NCBI RefSeq assembly: GCF_040493455.1
Contig: NZ_JANFDA010000001.1
Coordinates: 310,001 to 374,000 of the forward strand
Origin: Microcosmobacter sp040493455
GTDB lineage: Bacteria; Bacteroidota; Bacteroidia; Flavobacteriales; Flavobacteriaceae
Direction: 5' to 3'
DNA length: 64,000 nt
Part shown: positions 17,907 through 26,881 of the stretch, piece after piece
Position numbering within the stretch: position 1 is the stretch's first letter
Layout of the letters: each line of letters opens with the position of its first letter
The notes under the pieces: generated by a model
What the model saw: the letters and a program-made list of their open reading frames with translations, nothing else
The model's database searches: none
What the model was told of the DNA's origin: nothing
Made by a program: the position numbers and the translations under genes

Positions 17907-19241
17907 TTACCTTCTAAAGGATCTAATTTTGTTAAAATTGAAAAGAGATAGATTAACCTTATCCTTTTTATACACCAATATTAATCCCCCAATATTCCAA
18001 AATATAAACGAAAAAGCTGTACTAATGGATGCTCCAATCATTTCATATTTTGGAATCAAAATAAAGTTCATCCCCAAATTTATAATCAATGCAAAAATTA
18101 ATATTTTTTGAAATAATACTTGCTTTCCTGTCATGTTCAAATATAAGCCAACTGGACCACAAAACGCATTTATTGTTTGTCCAAAAAGTATAATATACAG
18201 TGCTTGCTTTGCTATTACATAGCTTTCACCAAAAAAAGACAAAATCAAATCAGAAAACAAAATGATAAATAAAATTAAAGGGACTGTCAAAATCATATTG
18301 AGCGTAGTAGCCTTTAAAATTACTTTTCTTAACTCTTGCATGTTTTCTCCAAAAAAAAGCTTGGAAATCTTTGGTGCAATTGTGGCATTAATTGAACTGA
18401 GAATAATAGCTACAACGGATGATATCTTTATTGCTACCCCATAATATGCTACAACTGTAAAAGAGTAATATAATTCTAGCACATAGACATCAACACTCTG
18501 CATTATTAATAGCGAAAGCAGACCAAAAGACATCGGAAATGATGTTTTTATAATCTCTCTAAATCCTATTTTCTTACTAGCCTTTAAGGGTTTAAAACTC
18601 CAAAATCTATATATAATAACAAACGTCGAAATTAAAGCCAATACAACAAAAGATAAAATAAAGGCATCTAGTATGTAGATTATATTATCCTTTAGAATAA
18701 GTACTAAAACAAATAAAAGTAGCAAGCCAAATCTTCCAATATTTCGTAATAATTCGGAAAGGTAGAGGAAGTCTAAAGCTCTCAAAACTTCTATATTCAA
18801 TAGCGTTAATGTGTAAGGCAATAATGCACAAAACACCTTGTCTAGTACAAACTTAATTTCTGGATCTTGTAAGTATGGTATATTAAATAAGTAGGCTAAA
18901 GCTAAGTATATTAGCAGAGATAACGAGAAGGTTGAAATAAGGATTATTATTTTTTTTCTATATAAAAAAACTATTTCTTTAAAATCTCCTATTGCTTCTA
19001 GCTTCCCCGAAAATTGAAGAAAAGCTGTATTCATCCCTAATAGGATGACAGCTCCTAATAGAATAATGATAGAATTAAAATAGTTGTATTTACCAACTAG
19101 CTCTTCTTCTGCAAAATTGGTTATTAGCAATAAAACTGCTATTTGTAATGTGGCTCCAAGAACTCTCAGAATAAGTACATTGATACTTTTTCTTACTAGA
19201 TTGTCTTTTAGGTTTTGTATTGTCTTAGAGACTAGCATCAA
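17907..19241 (-). CDS. Oligosaccharide flippase (Wzx/MATE-like)
   Basis: The 444-residue protein has about twelve to fourteen membrane helices. Segments such as SFPMSFGLLSLLIMQSVDVYVLELY and PLILFIILFSDLILSFFGESY are typical of polysaccharide biosynthesis flippases (MOP superfamily). It is predicted to flip the undecaprenyl-linked repeat unit to the periplasm. It sits between the sulfotransferase and the Wzy-like gene with gaps of 7 and 12 bases, as expected for a single assembly operon. Confidence 0.9.
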   Translation of the reverse strand: MMLVSKTIQNLKDNLVRKSINVLILRVLGATLQIAVLLLITNFAEEELVGKYNYFNSIIILLGAVILLGMNTAFLQFSGKLEAIGDFKEIVFLYRKKIIILISTFSLSLLIYLALAYLFNIPYLQDPEIKFVLDKVFCALLPYTLTLLNIEVLRALDFLYLSELLRNIGRFGLLLLFVLVLILKDNIIYILDAFILSFVVLALISTFVIIYRFWSFKPLKASKKIGFREIIKTSFPMSFGLLSLLIMQSVDVYVLELYYSFTVVAYYGVAIKISSVVAIILSSINATIAPKISKLFFGENMQELRKVILKATTLNMILTVPLILFIILFSDLILSFFGESYVIAKQALYIILFGQTINAFCGPVGLYLNMTGKQVLFQKILIFALIINLGMNFILIPKYEMIGASISTAFSFIFWNIGGLILVYKKDKVNLSLFNFNKIRSFRR

Positions 19242-19248
19242 GGACTAT

Positions 19249-20073
19249 TTACCAATTGTTGTCTTGAGCATAGCCAAGCTTAATTAACATGTCTCCAGCA
19301 TGCTTTTTAAAGACGGCTTTGCTATTCTCATCAAAATAATTCTTCCAATCCCCAGATATTCCTTTTCTTAGAAAGCTATTAGTGTTTTCTTCTCCTCTAC
19401 TGCGCTTGGTTTGATTTTCGAATGAATATTTATCTACAACTTGCTTTATAATATTTTGGTCAACTTCCTTATCGGGGAACATTTTTGTATGTAAGTTCGT
19501 TAATGCTTCAGAAGTATCATTTAGCATATCTTCATACTTTATAGAATAAATATTTTTATGGTCTTTTGTTGCTTTTAACCATTTATTATTATAATCTGTC
19601 CAGTTACCTGGGTGATTAAAGAACTTGAGTTTGGAGGGTTTATCAGTAAATAAAAATTCTATGTATTCAGATAAGTTTGTTTTTATATCAGAATAGTCTT
19701 TGAATTTTAAATTATCTCTGTAATAGTTAACCAGTTTAGGGTCTTTTCTGTTCTTGTCATTCCATATCAAATGGTAAAAATAAGATGATACCATAATGTC
19801 TCTGCCATCTCTTAGGAGCCAAACAATATGTTCATTTTTACCTATTAAATACTTCGGCTGATAATGACTATGGTATACCGCTCGTTGAAGAACTGGGTAT
19901 TGATTTCTAGGAAAAGGCAGGTCTAAACTTCCCGATAAGAGCTGAGCCAACCATGTTCCTCCAGATTTGGGATACTCTACAACTAAGACAGATTTGTTTA
20001 ATAGCGTAATTGAGTTTATATAAATTAATCTAGTAGCATGTTCAAACTTATCTAATGTTTGTTTAAGCTTCAT
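19249..20073 (-). CDS. PAPS-dependent sulfotransferase
   Basis: The 274-residue protein has the three PAPS-binding hallmarks of the sulfotransferase_1 family. The 5'-phosphosulfate loop is YPKSGGTW (residues 34-41). The 3'-phosphate strand is LLRDGRDIMVSSYFY. The C-terminal RKGISGDWKN (from R236) is the classic RKGxxGDWKN segment. There is no signal peptide, so it acts in the cytoplasm, probably on the lipid-linked repeat unit before flipping, since wzx follows at once. PAPS would come from the cysC/cysD/cysN genes at 28040-30827. The acceptor sugar is unknown. Confidence 0.93.
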   Translation of the reverse strand: MKLKQTLDKFEHATRLIYINSITLLNKSVLVVEYPKSGGTWLAQLLSGSLDLPFPRNQYPVLQRAVYHSHYQPKYLIGKNEHIVWLLRDGRDIMVSSYFYHLIWNDKNRKDPKLVNYYRDNLKFKDYSDIKTNLSEYIEFLFTDKPSKLKFFNHPGNWTDYNNKWLKATKDHKNIYSIKYEDMLNDTSEALTNLHTKMFPDKEVDQNIIKQVVDKYSFENQTKRSRGEENTNSFLRKGISGDWKNYFDENSKAVFKKHAGDMLIKLGYAQDNNW

Positions 20074-20083
20074 AAATCTTTAT

Positions 20084-21913
20084 TTATTTTGATTCGTTAA
20101 TAGTCAGTGTTTTTGGCACAATAAAAACATCTCCTGTATTGCTTAATGCTCCTTCCCAGCCAGATACTTGTTTTTCTTTAAGTGTTGTCCCAAAAATCAC
20201 GCTTACTTTATTAGTGTTGATTTTAACTTTCATGGTACATTTATACCATCCAGCCCCTAATGGTTCTATTGATGGATTAAAGCCTTCAAAATAACCCTGC
20301 TTAAAGGTATCTATTACCTTTCCTGTTTCAAGGTTAAATAATGCATCTACTCTATTGGGATAAACTCCTTGTATCCTAAAGCCTAGCACATCTCCTGAAG
20401 CTTTCTTAGCAACTATTGAAATTTCGTGTTCTCCCCCATTGTTTATAGAAATAGAGCTTTTTCTTATAAAAGCTGGAGCATCATCATCTGATCTTTTTAT
20501 TAGATATATCTCATCATTCTTGTACTTCTGTTTATTCTTTGCTAATGTAACGTTTTTCAGTTCCCAAGTTTTAAGATTATTAATAACTGGTTTTAAGTTA
20601 GATGCTGGTTCTCTTTTCTTTATCTCAATGCCCTCGATGTTAAACTCATTCTTTAAATTTTCGAGTTCTTGATATATTATACCTTGATTGTATTCTAAAT
20701 TTTTTGGGTATATAAGTCTATTCTTAAATTCTGTTTTGAGCGCTTTTTGCAAATCTTCTAGTTCTGATTTGTTTTCGAGGAGAAGATTTTCAATATATTC
20801 AGGTTGGCTAACTTTCTGTAAAGCAAAAGCCAGGTGCTTTAAATAAACTGAGTCTCTAGTTTTACCTTTGAAGTTAAATGGAATGTAATTTTTAAGCTTA
20901 ATTCCTGAATTACCATCAAAAGCTACGGGCTCAAGCTTAGAAGTAATTGGGTTATAATAATATCTTATATTAATCAAATAGGTGCCATGTTCTGCTCCAA
21001 ACAAATTTGTGAGAGCGTTGTCCATCGCTAACTTTTTGACATCAAAAACATCGCTAATATTGTTTTTGTTTTGCATTAAATCTTCAAGTAAATTTTTTGA
21101 AAGCTTAAAGTAATGCCCTAATACGCTGTCTTTTAAAATGTTTCCTTCAGAAAATACTGATATTGGCATTTTTGCAGTAGTAACAATATCATAATTCATA
21201 AGGTCACTGTATTTAAGACCGTACTTATTTGCTGCAACTTTACTTTTCTTTACTTCATTCCACCAGTAGTCTTCAGAAAACTTCAGAATAACACTTTCCT
21301 TTCGCTTATTGCTTTCTATTGTACGTTTATCGAATGTTTCTTCGATGGCATAAATACCTGTATCAATGTTTATGTATTTATTTTTACCTGATTTTACATG
21401 TAGTTTCCCTTCAACAAAATTATATCTCAGCCCCATAAGTCCTTCTTTTTTTATAGCCTTATGGTACAGCCATTCTCCTAGATAATTTCTGGCGGCTGGG
21501 TGGTGCAGCGAAAATTTTCGCATGCCCATTATTGTTTTATCATTCTTGAGTTTTACCCTAAATGACCACTTACTCCCTTCTAAGTGTGTGGTCCAATCGC
21601 CTTTTAATCTAATTTCTGCATTGTACTGCTGTCCATTAAAGGTAATTGTAGCCGGTACATAATCTTTATCATTTGTTTCTAATATACCAACACTAACTGC
21701 TTTATCTCGTTTTTTCTTGAGCTTCTTGTATGATTTTTCAGAAACGGTTATTTGAACAAAGTCTAACGTTGTTGCTTGTTCTATTTTACTTGGTGCAGAT
21801 GGGTATTTATCTTCTTTTTTGTCTTCGATTTGAGACATTGCTAAAAGAGCGGTAACTAATATAAGTCCCGCTAAGAAAACAATTGTAAATCGAGAAGAAG
21901 ATTTGAGCTTCAT
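20084..21913 (-). CDS. CotH kinase-like extracytoplasmic protein
   Basis: The 609-residue protein has an N-terminal anchor helix (about residues 9-27) and then a CotH-like domain. Recognisable parts are the entry strand FNGQQYNAEIRLKGDWTTHLEGSK, FSLHHPAARNYLGEWLYHKA, and the candidate metal site LEPVAFDGNSGIK. CotH proteins are atypical protein kinases of spore coats and also occur in surface loci of many bacteria. The C-terminal 200 residues look like a beta-sandwich (SINNGGEHEISIVAKKASGD) that may bind carbohydrate. It lies in tandem with DUF4956, VTC and beta-helix genes, a recurrent set. The phosphoryl donor outside the cytoplasm is unclear, so kinase activity is unproven. Confidence 0.82.
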   Translation of the reverse strand: MKLKSSSRFTIVFLAGLILVTALLAMSQIEDKKEDKYPSAPSKIEQATTLDFVQITVSEKSYKKLKKKRDKAVSVGILETNDKDYVPATITFNGQQYNAEIRLKGDWTTHLEGSKWSFRVKLKNDKTIMGMRKFSLHHPAARNYLGEWLYHKAIKKEGLMGLRYNFVEGKLHVKSGKNKYINIDTGIYAIEETFDKRTIESNKRKESVILKFSEDYWWNEVKKSKVAANKYGLKYSDLMNYDIVTTAKMPISVFSEGNILKDSVLGHYFKLSKNLLEDLMQNKNNISDVFDVKKLAMDNALTNLFGAEHGTYLINIRYYYNPITSKLEPVAFDGNSGIKLKNYIPFNFKGKTRDSVYLKHLAFALQKVSQPEYIENLLLENKSELEDLQKALKTEFKNRLIYPKNLEYNQGIIYQELENLKNEFNIEGIEIKKREPASNLKPVINNLKTWELKNVTLAKNKQKYKNDEIYLIKRSDDDAPAFIRKSSISINNGGEHEISIVAKKASGDVLGFRIQGVYPNRVDALFNLETGKVIDTFKQGYFEGFNPSIEPLGAGWYKCTMKVKINTNKVSVIFGTTLKEKQVSGWEGALSNTGDVFIVPKTLTINESK

Positions 21914-21922
21914 AAATAATAT

Positions 21923-22603
21923 CTAGTAGTTTTCTATAAAACTAAACTGTACACCTCCTATTGCTTTTAATTCATTTTTAGCATTCATTATAGCATCAAA
22001 ATCATTAAAATCAACACTCAATGATAATTCGGTAGTGTCATTAACTTCATCTAGTCGTTTTAAATCAATCTTTGAACAATACTTTTCGAGTATTTTCATT
22101 ATCTCTGCTTCATCAAGTGTTTTATCTCTCGAAATATTGGATATGGTTAATACCAAATTTTGCTGCATAACACTCTTAACAGCTCTTGAATTGTGTATTA
22201 CTATATATAGAATAATAATAATAGCCCCAATTAAAGTAACAATACGTTGATTTGCTCCCATACCCAATCCCAAGGCTATAGCTATAAAGAAGTATACTAA
22301 TTCCTCTGGTTCTTTTATTGCTGTTCTAAAACGGACTATGGATAAAGCTCCTACAAGCCCAAGAGAAAGGGCTAAAGAAGATTTTACAATAGATATTACA
22401 AGCATAACTGTTACAGCTATCAAAACAAAGGTTTGGGCAAGCTTTTTTCTATTAGATAAGGAATTTCCATATTTTGAATAAATCAACCCAATAATGTATG
22501 ATAATATTATCGTCATTAAGACATTAATTAGGAAATCTAGGATTGATGAATCTCCTGATGTGAATTGATTTGTTAAATCGTTTAAAAAAGATTGTTCTTG
22601 CAT
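21923..22603 (-). CDS. DUF4956 integral membrane protein
   Basis: The 226-residue protein has about four to five membrane helices followed by an ACT-like cytosolic C-terminal domain (residues about 140-226). The conserved core is LSLGLVGALSIVRFRTAIKEPEELVYFF, diagnostic of DUF4956 and reminiscent of MgtC/SapB proteins. It is encoded between a VTC-domain gene and a CotH-like gene, its usual company in bacteria. Function is unknown. Plausible roles are transport or sensing tied to the VTC protein, as inference only. Confidence 0.85.
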   Translation of the reverse strand: MQEQSFLNDLTNQFTSGDSSILDFLINVLMTIILSYIIGLIYSKYGNSLSNRKKLAQTFVLIAVTVMLVISIVKSSLALSLGLVGALSIVRFRTAIKEPEELVYFFIAIALGLGMGANQRIVTLIGAIIIILYIVIHNSRAVKSVMQQNLVLTISNISRDKTLDEAEIMKILEKYCSKIDLKRLDEVNDTTELSLSVDFNDFDAIMNAKNELKAIGGVQFSFIENY

Positions 22604-22617
22604 TTTATAGTTTTATT

Positions 22618-23340
22618 TTATTGAGGAAATTGTTTAATTGTATTAACTCCATTAACATATTTAGAATTCTTATTCAACCTAAAAGGAAATTGATTGGAAA
22701 CATGGTAGGAGAGCATATCTTCTTGTAGGGCATATTTTAACTCTACAATGATATTCTTGTCTTTAGAGGGGGGCCTTCTAAAATTGTTAATTCTTCGATC
22801 AATTTTATAATAAAGCAAATCAAAGTCTAATGTAATTCTGAATTTATTATTTGCTGACATAAAATATTTTCGATTGTACGAATTCAAAAGGGCGGGATAT
22901 ACCATTTTTAACGATTGTAAAATTGGTATTGGCAAATTAGATTGTTCAAATGTATTTTGAATACTTTTAGAATCAAAAGTTTCGTCTAACATAAACGGGT
23001 TTAATTTATAAGACCATTTATCCCCAACTAATCCTTTTTTAATCTTTATCTCTAGTACGGGTTTTTCTATCAAACCAAATGTACTCCCATACCACCTTAT
23101 TCTAATCTTTTTTCTGTCAGAAACTCCTAATACATTATCAAAATAATCATTATATCCAACAGTGTCAAAATAAATATTATTAACCTGCCTTTGTTCAAAA
23201 ATTTCATTGAACAAAAATGTGTTTTGCTTTATAACCTGTTCAATTTCGTTGGTTTTAAAGCTTCTTGGAACAGTAAATTTCCGTTCATACCTATAATTAT
23301 GATCCTTATCTAGTAGTATTATTGCTTCTTCCTTTTTCAT
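22618..23340 (-). CDS. VTC-domain protein (polyphosphate polymerase-like, CYTH fold)
   Basis: The 240-residue cytosolic protein matches the VTC domain, the catalytic tunnel domain of yeast Vtc4 polyphosphate polymerase. The charged inward-facing strands are present in order: YERKF (18-22), NIYFDT (55-60), KIRIRWYG (78-85), LEIKIKK (96-102), FRITLDFD and VELKY (from 199). No SPX domain is present. It overlaps the end of the beta-helix gene by 4 bases (ATGA), so translation is coupled. A role in making polyphosphate or another triphosphate-derived product is inferred from fold; bacterial members with CotH/DUF4956 have no settled function known to me. Confidence 0.85.
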   Translation of the reverse strand: MKKEEAIILLDKDHNYRYERKFTVPRSFKTNEIEQVIKQNTFLFNEIFEQRQVNNIYFDTVGYNDYFDNVLGVSDRKKIRIRWYGSTFGLIEKPVLEIKIKKGLVGDKWSYKLNPFMLDETFDSKSIQNTFEQSNLPIPILQSLKMVYPALLNSYNRKYFMSANNKFRITLDFDLLYYKIDRRINNFRRPPSKDKNIIVELKYALQEDMLSYHVSNQFPFRLNKNSKYVNGVNTIKQFPQ

Positions 23341-25943
23341 TGACTTACGTTTCTAGTTTCGGCACTACTCCTACCAAATTCGACTCCATACATTCGGTCT
23401 TTTACATTTTGGGTGGTCTCAATCTTTTTACCATCTACAAATAATGTAGAAGAGCTCTCTATCAAATAATCTGTTTCTATGTTATTTGTTTGTATTCCTT
23501 TAACGATAATACTAGATGGGCCAAATTCTGGCTTTTTTTGAAATGCAGTGATTCCAAGTTTTGTGTTGCTCATTTTTATATTATCTACTGTAACTCGAGA
23601 TAAGTCCTTGCCTGCAACTGCTATTTCACTATTGTCAACCTCTGTGTCTATAATAGTCATTATACTATCTTCTCCGGCGCTCAATCCCTTATCTCCAGCA
23701 TTCTTAATTGACACACTCTTTACTGTTATATCCGAGCCAGATACATCAATAGCATCATTTCCTAAATTGTTGAAGATAGAGTTTGTTACTCTCCCTTTAA
23801 CAAAATCACCATCAAAAGCATCTGACTGAGTATTGTTAATTTCACATCTATTAATTCTAAAGTTGGTTCTTACAATATTGAGAGCGTCTTCCGAATGGTT
23901 ATTACTAAAAATGGTATTCGTGAGTTTTACCGGTGATTCATAAAACGTTATTGCTCCCGTAACACTCCAGGAACCATGTTTTGGATTTGACAGCTCGTCA
24001 AAAACAACATAGTTAAGAGTGGATTCTTTTTCAGCACTAAGTACTAATAATCCTTGTCCTTTCTTATCTGAAGAATATATTTTTATACCTTTTTTCTTAT
24101 TGCCAATAAACCTCAATGGTGAATACGAAATAATTTTACCGCCTTTAACTATGTCAACGACCATACCTGGTCGTAGTCTAAATGTATAGCCTTCAGGAAC
24201 TATTAAAGGTTCATTGATTACTATTGAGTCTTTTCGAAAAGTAATTAGCTTTTCTGCTTCTTTTACAACAATATGTTCATGGTTATTGATTAGTGATTTA
24301 TCTCTAAACAAGTCAGAACTTACTTCCTCCTGTTCTTGATAAGGTATAATTGAAGCATATAAGTTTTTATCTCCTGCCATAGGTCGAAAGGAAACAAAAA
24401 GTTCATAAATATGTTTGTGCAATAAAAACCCCGTTGCTTTTTTCTTCTTACTAACAAATAAATTCTCGAAGCTTCTTGGTAATTCAATTTGAATAGTGTC
24501 CAGTTGATTTTCTAAAAGTGTAATGCTTGGGTTAATATTTACTATTTCTTTTTTTTGCTTGTGGTTTAATCCTACTATTGTGACAGGGTAATGAGAAATA
24601 TTTTGAACACTTATAACCACTTTGTTTTTATCTATTGAAATCAATCTTGGTTTAATCATAGTTGATTGCAATAAGTTCTTTTTTATTTTATACTGATTTA
24701 GCTCAAGGTAATTTAAAGAAAAGGGATTACGTACATCATATGCGTTTATCGAGTAAATAGTATTGATTATATCCGTAGAGTTAATAACATTTGAAGTAAT
24801 ATCTAGCTCGGATAAGTTTTTTAAGTTTTCTAAATACTCCTGTAAAAAATTTGCGTTATGAAGTATTGGTTTCTGTAAATGTCTGTAAGCTTTTCCTAAA
24901 CTATTAGAGTCAACAAAAATAGGCTCTAATAGTCCTGTATTATCGCTCAATATAAGTCGAAGCTCTAGATTGGTACAGCCGTCTGAAAGAAAAGACAATA
25001 TTGAATAATAGGCAGCTATTTTTTTTAAATCGATAACATTCTCTATTTCGTTGTCATTTAGTTGCTTTACTAATGACTCAATCTCCTGAAAATTTTCTCC
25101 TTTTATTGAATATAAACTGCTTTCAATATTTCTATTACTTTCTATACTGCTGAAAAACGCTCTAGGGGTTTTTACTATCAAAGACGCAAGTGTATTTTTC
25201 TTCAAAAATGACTCAAATGATTCCGCTATTTCAAAAAGACTATCTCCTTTTATATCGTATCTGTGCTCTAAGTATTTTATGTCAAAATCATCGAAAAGCT
25301 TCTTTGCTAGAGGATAATAAATATTTGGCTTAGATCGATTGGTTAGGTTATCCTTGGCCTGATTTAAAGCAGAGGCATTAAATTTTAATTCTTTAAATGC
25401 TTTATTAAATATTCTCTCCCAGCCTTGTTTTTTGTTAGCTCTTGGGGTGTAGCTTACTTTTAACTTATCAATATTTATAAGAGGTAGTTCTATACTAAAT
25501 AAGGCATATTCTTTTCCGTTATATTTATAGAGGGTTGGCAGTATATTTACTTTTTCTTTTAAAGAGCTTTTGTTCCCTGAAATTTTGTTGTCTGGGAAGA
25601 TCTCTAAATTGAACCCATTCTTAAAATCCTGATTTAATTCTATACTGCCAGGAGATTCTTTGATAATTACTAGTTCTCTATGTATTTGGTTGTCCAAAAC
25701 AAAGGATTCTAAACCTAGTTTATTGGTTTTTGTATCTGTAATAGAAGCTGCCTCAGGATCGAAAATGCTATCTACTTTAGAGGCGTACTTTTGAGGTAAT
25801 TCTGCAAGATATTTGTTTGCTTCATTTTGAATAACTAACCCTTTATTTTTAACACCTAAAATGGTCATAAATATTAGGCATAGAAAAGGAACCCCTAAAA
25901 ATAGAAATACTGTTTTTTTATCTAAATAGAGCTTCGTTTTCAT
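23337..25943 (-). CDS. Large membrane-anchored protein with C-terminal right-handed beta-helix
   Basis: The 868-residue protein has one N-terminal membrane helix (about residues 12-28) and a long extracytoplasmic part. Residues about 50-560 are not recognisable; they are mixed alpha/beta with no cysteine-rich or catalytic motif. From about 600 to 830 there are stacked short strands typical of a right-handed parallel beta-helix (SEDALNIVRTNFRINRCEIN, FDGDFVKGRVTNSIFNNLG, NDAIDVSGSDITVKSVSIKN). Such helices bind or cleave polysaccharide. It begins a transcription unit with its own promoter and an AAAGGAA ribosome-binding site, and is followed by VTC, DUF4956 and CotH-like genes. Probably faces the periplasm; the enzymatic role is open. 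Confidence 0.8.
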   Translation of the reverse strand: MKTKLYLDKKTVFLFLGVPFLCLIFMTILGVKNKGLVIQNEANKYLAELPQKYASKVDSIFDPEAASITDTKTNKLGLESFVLDNQIHRELVIIKESPGSIELNQDFKNGFNLEIFPDNKISGNKSSLKEKVNILPTLYKYNGKEYALFSIELPLINIDKLKVSYTPRANKKQGWERIFNKAFKELKFNASALNQAKDNLTNRSKPNIYYPLAKKLFDDFDIKYLEHRYDIKGDSLFEIAESFESFLKKNTLASLIVKTPRAFFSSIESNRNIESSLYSIKGENFQEIESLVKQLNDNEIENVIDLKKIAAYYSILSFLSDGCTNLELRLILSDNTGLLEPIFVDSNSLGKAYRHLQKPILHNANFLQEYLENLKNLSELDITSNVINSTDIINTIYSINAYDVRNPFSLNYLELNQYKIKKNLLQSTMIKPRLISIDKNKVVISVQNISHYPVTIVGLNHKQKKEIVNINPSITLLENQLDTIQIELPRSFENLFVSKKKKATGFLLHKHIYELFVSFRPMAGDKNLYASIIPYQEQEEVSSDLFRDKSLINNHEHIVVKEAEKLITFRKDSIVINEPLIVPEGYTFRLRPGMVVDIVKGGKIISYSPLRFIGNKKKGIKIYSSDKKGQGLLVLSAEKESTLNYVVFDELSNPKHGSWSVTGAITFYESPVKLTNTIFSNNHSEDALNIVRTNFRINRCEINNTQSDAFDGDFVKGRVTNSIFNNLGNDAIDVSGSDITVKSVSIKNAGDKGLSAGEDSIMTIIDTEVDNSEIAVAGKDLSRVTVDNIKMSNTKLGITAFQKKPEFGPSSIIVKGIQTNNIETDYLIESSSTLFVDGKKIETTQNVKDRMYGVEFGRSSAETRNVSQ

Positions 25944-25970
25944 TTCCTTTTTGCTAAATTAAAAAGTTAG

Positions 25971-25978
25971 CAAATATA
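25971..25978 (-). promoter_or_regulatory. Promoter -7 element for the beta-helix/VTC/CotH/Wzx unit
   Basis: TATATTTG on the minus strand is an exact TAnnTTTG match, 28 bases before the ATG at 25943, in a 53-base gap. It would separate the PAPS/nucleotide-sugar genes upstream from the assembly genes downstream. Confidence 0.6.
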
Positions 25979-25996
25979 AAAGTATTTTGTAAATCT

Positions 25997-26881
25997 TTAA
26001 TTAGTAAAATTAGGATCTACGTAGTCTTGAAGTTTTCCTAACCCATTAATGTCTGTACCATTAAGATGAATTAATCGAAAGTCTACTGTTCCATCCTTTA
26101 GAACATCAACTACAATCAAATTGTCTCTAACTCCTCCTCCCATACCAGAAGCCACAAAAGTAATATTATCGTAGTTGTGGTAATAGTATTCAATTATATG
26201 ATCTTTTTTTCTTTTTTCTTTAGAAAAAGCGCCGACATCACCTGCAAAAATATACACTGGTGTAGTTTGGTTTTTAAGCAAGGGTTCAATTTTTGACCAG
26301 AAATTGGTTGTCTCAGGTCTACCGCTCAAGGAATTTGGAAATGGTTTGGAAAATTTAGTTTTGGAATACCATAACAAGTGGTGGGAAAAAATAAAAATAT
26401 TGTTTACTGACGATCCTTCGTTTCTTAAGGCGTTCATTAAAAATACTAATTGATCGTCACTTATATTCCAACTATCAATATTGCTGTCCAATACGATATA
26501 AAGATTGTCTTTATGTACAAACTTTTTATAAGAATCTCCAAAATTCTTCTTAAATAGCTTGAGCCCTCCATCATGATTTCCCCTGGCTATATGGGTAGGA
26601 ATTTCAAGCTCTTTCATTTGTTCCATAACAATAGGCCATTCATTTGGTTTCCATACACAGTCCCCAAGTAAAAACCCAAAATCCATTTTTGGTTGATCTT
26701 CTAAAAATTGAAATTTATCAATGAACGGTTTATACAATCCTTTATCAGTATTATCTTCATTTGATCTTAATTCGGGGCTACCATAGGTATGCCCTGCAAT
26801 AAAAAAGGAGTTGCTTAATTGTTTTGAATCGTCACAACTAATAAAAAAGCTAATTAGAAAAAAAATCTGCCAGTTCTTCAT
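25997..26881 (-). CDS. Metallophosphoesterase-like lipoprotein with altered metal motifs
   Basis: The 294-residue protein starts with a lipoprotein signal peptide (FFISC, Cys16). Calcineurin-type motifs are partly kept: GDCVW (G73, D74), RGNHDGG (100-106) and FSHHLLWY (H167, H168). Two others are changed. The first DxH is AGH (A29 for Asp), and the last GHxH is GDVG (214-217). The metal site is therefore either rearranged or partly lost. It overlaps the pyrophosphatase gene by 4 bases and ends the first EPS transcription unit. A phosphoesterase acting outside the inner membrane is suggested but not certain. Confidence 0.75.
   Translation of the reverse strand: MKNWQIFFLISFFISCDDSKQLSNSFFIAGHTYGSPELRSNEDNTDKGLYKPFIDKFQFLEDQPKMDFGFLLGDCVWKPNEWPIVMEQMKELEIPTHIARGNHDGGLKLFKKNFGDSYKKFVHKDNLYIVLDSNIDSWNISDDQLVFLMNALRNEGSSVNNIFIFSHHLLWYSKTKFSKPFPNSLSGRPETTNFWSKIEPLLKNQTTPVYIFAGDVGAFSKEKRKKDHIIEYYYHNYDNITFVASGMGGGVRDNLIVVDVLKDGTVDFRLIHLNGTDINGLGKLQDYVDPNFTN

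Noticed and set aside
18293..18308. A 16-base match (TCATATTGAGCGTAGT) to the repeat at 2219-2234, inside wzx.
   Set aside because: It encodes ordinary flippase residues (TTLNM) and one 16-mer match is plausible by chance in 64 kb; no further element sequence surrounds it.
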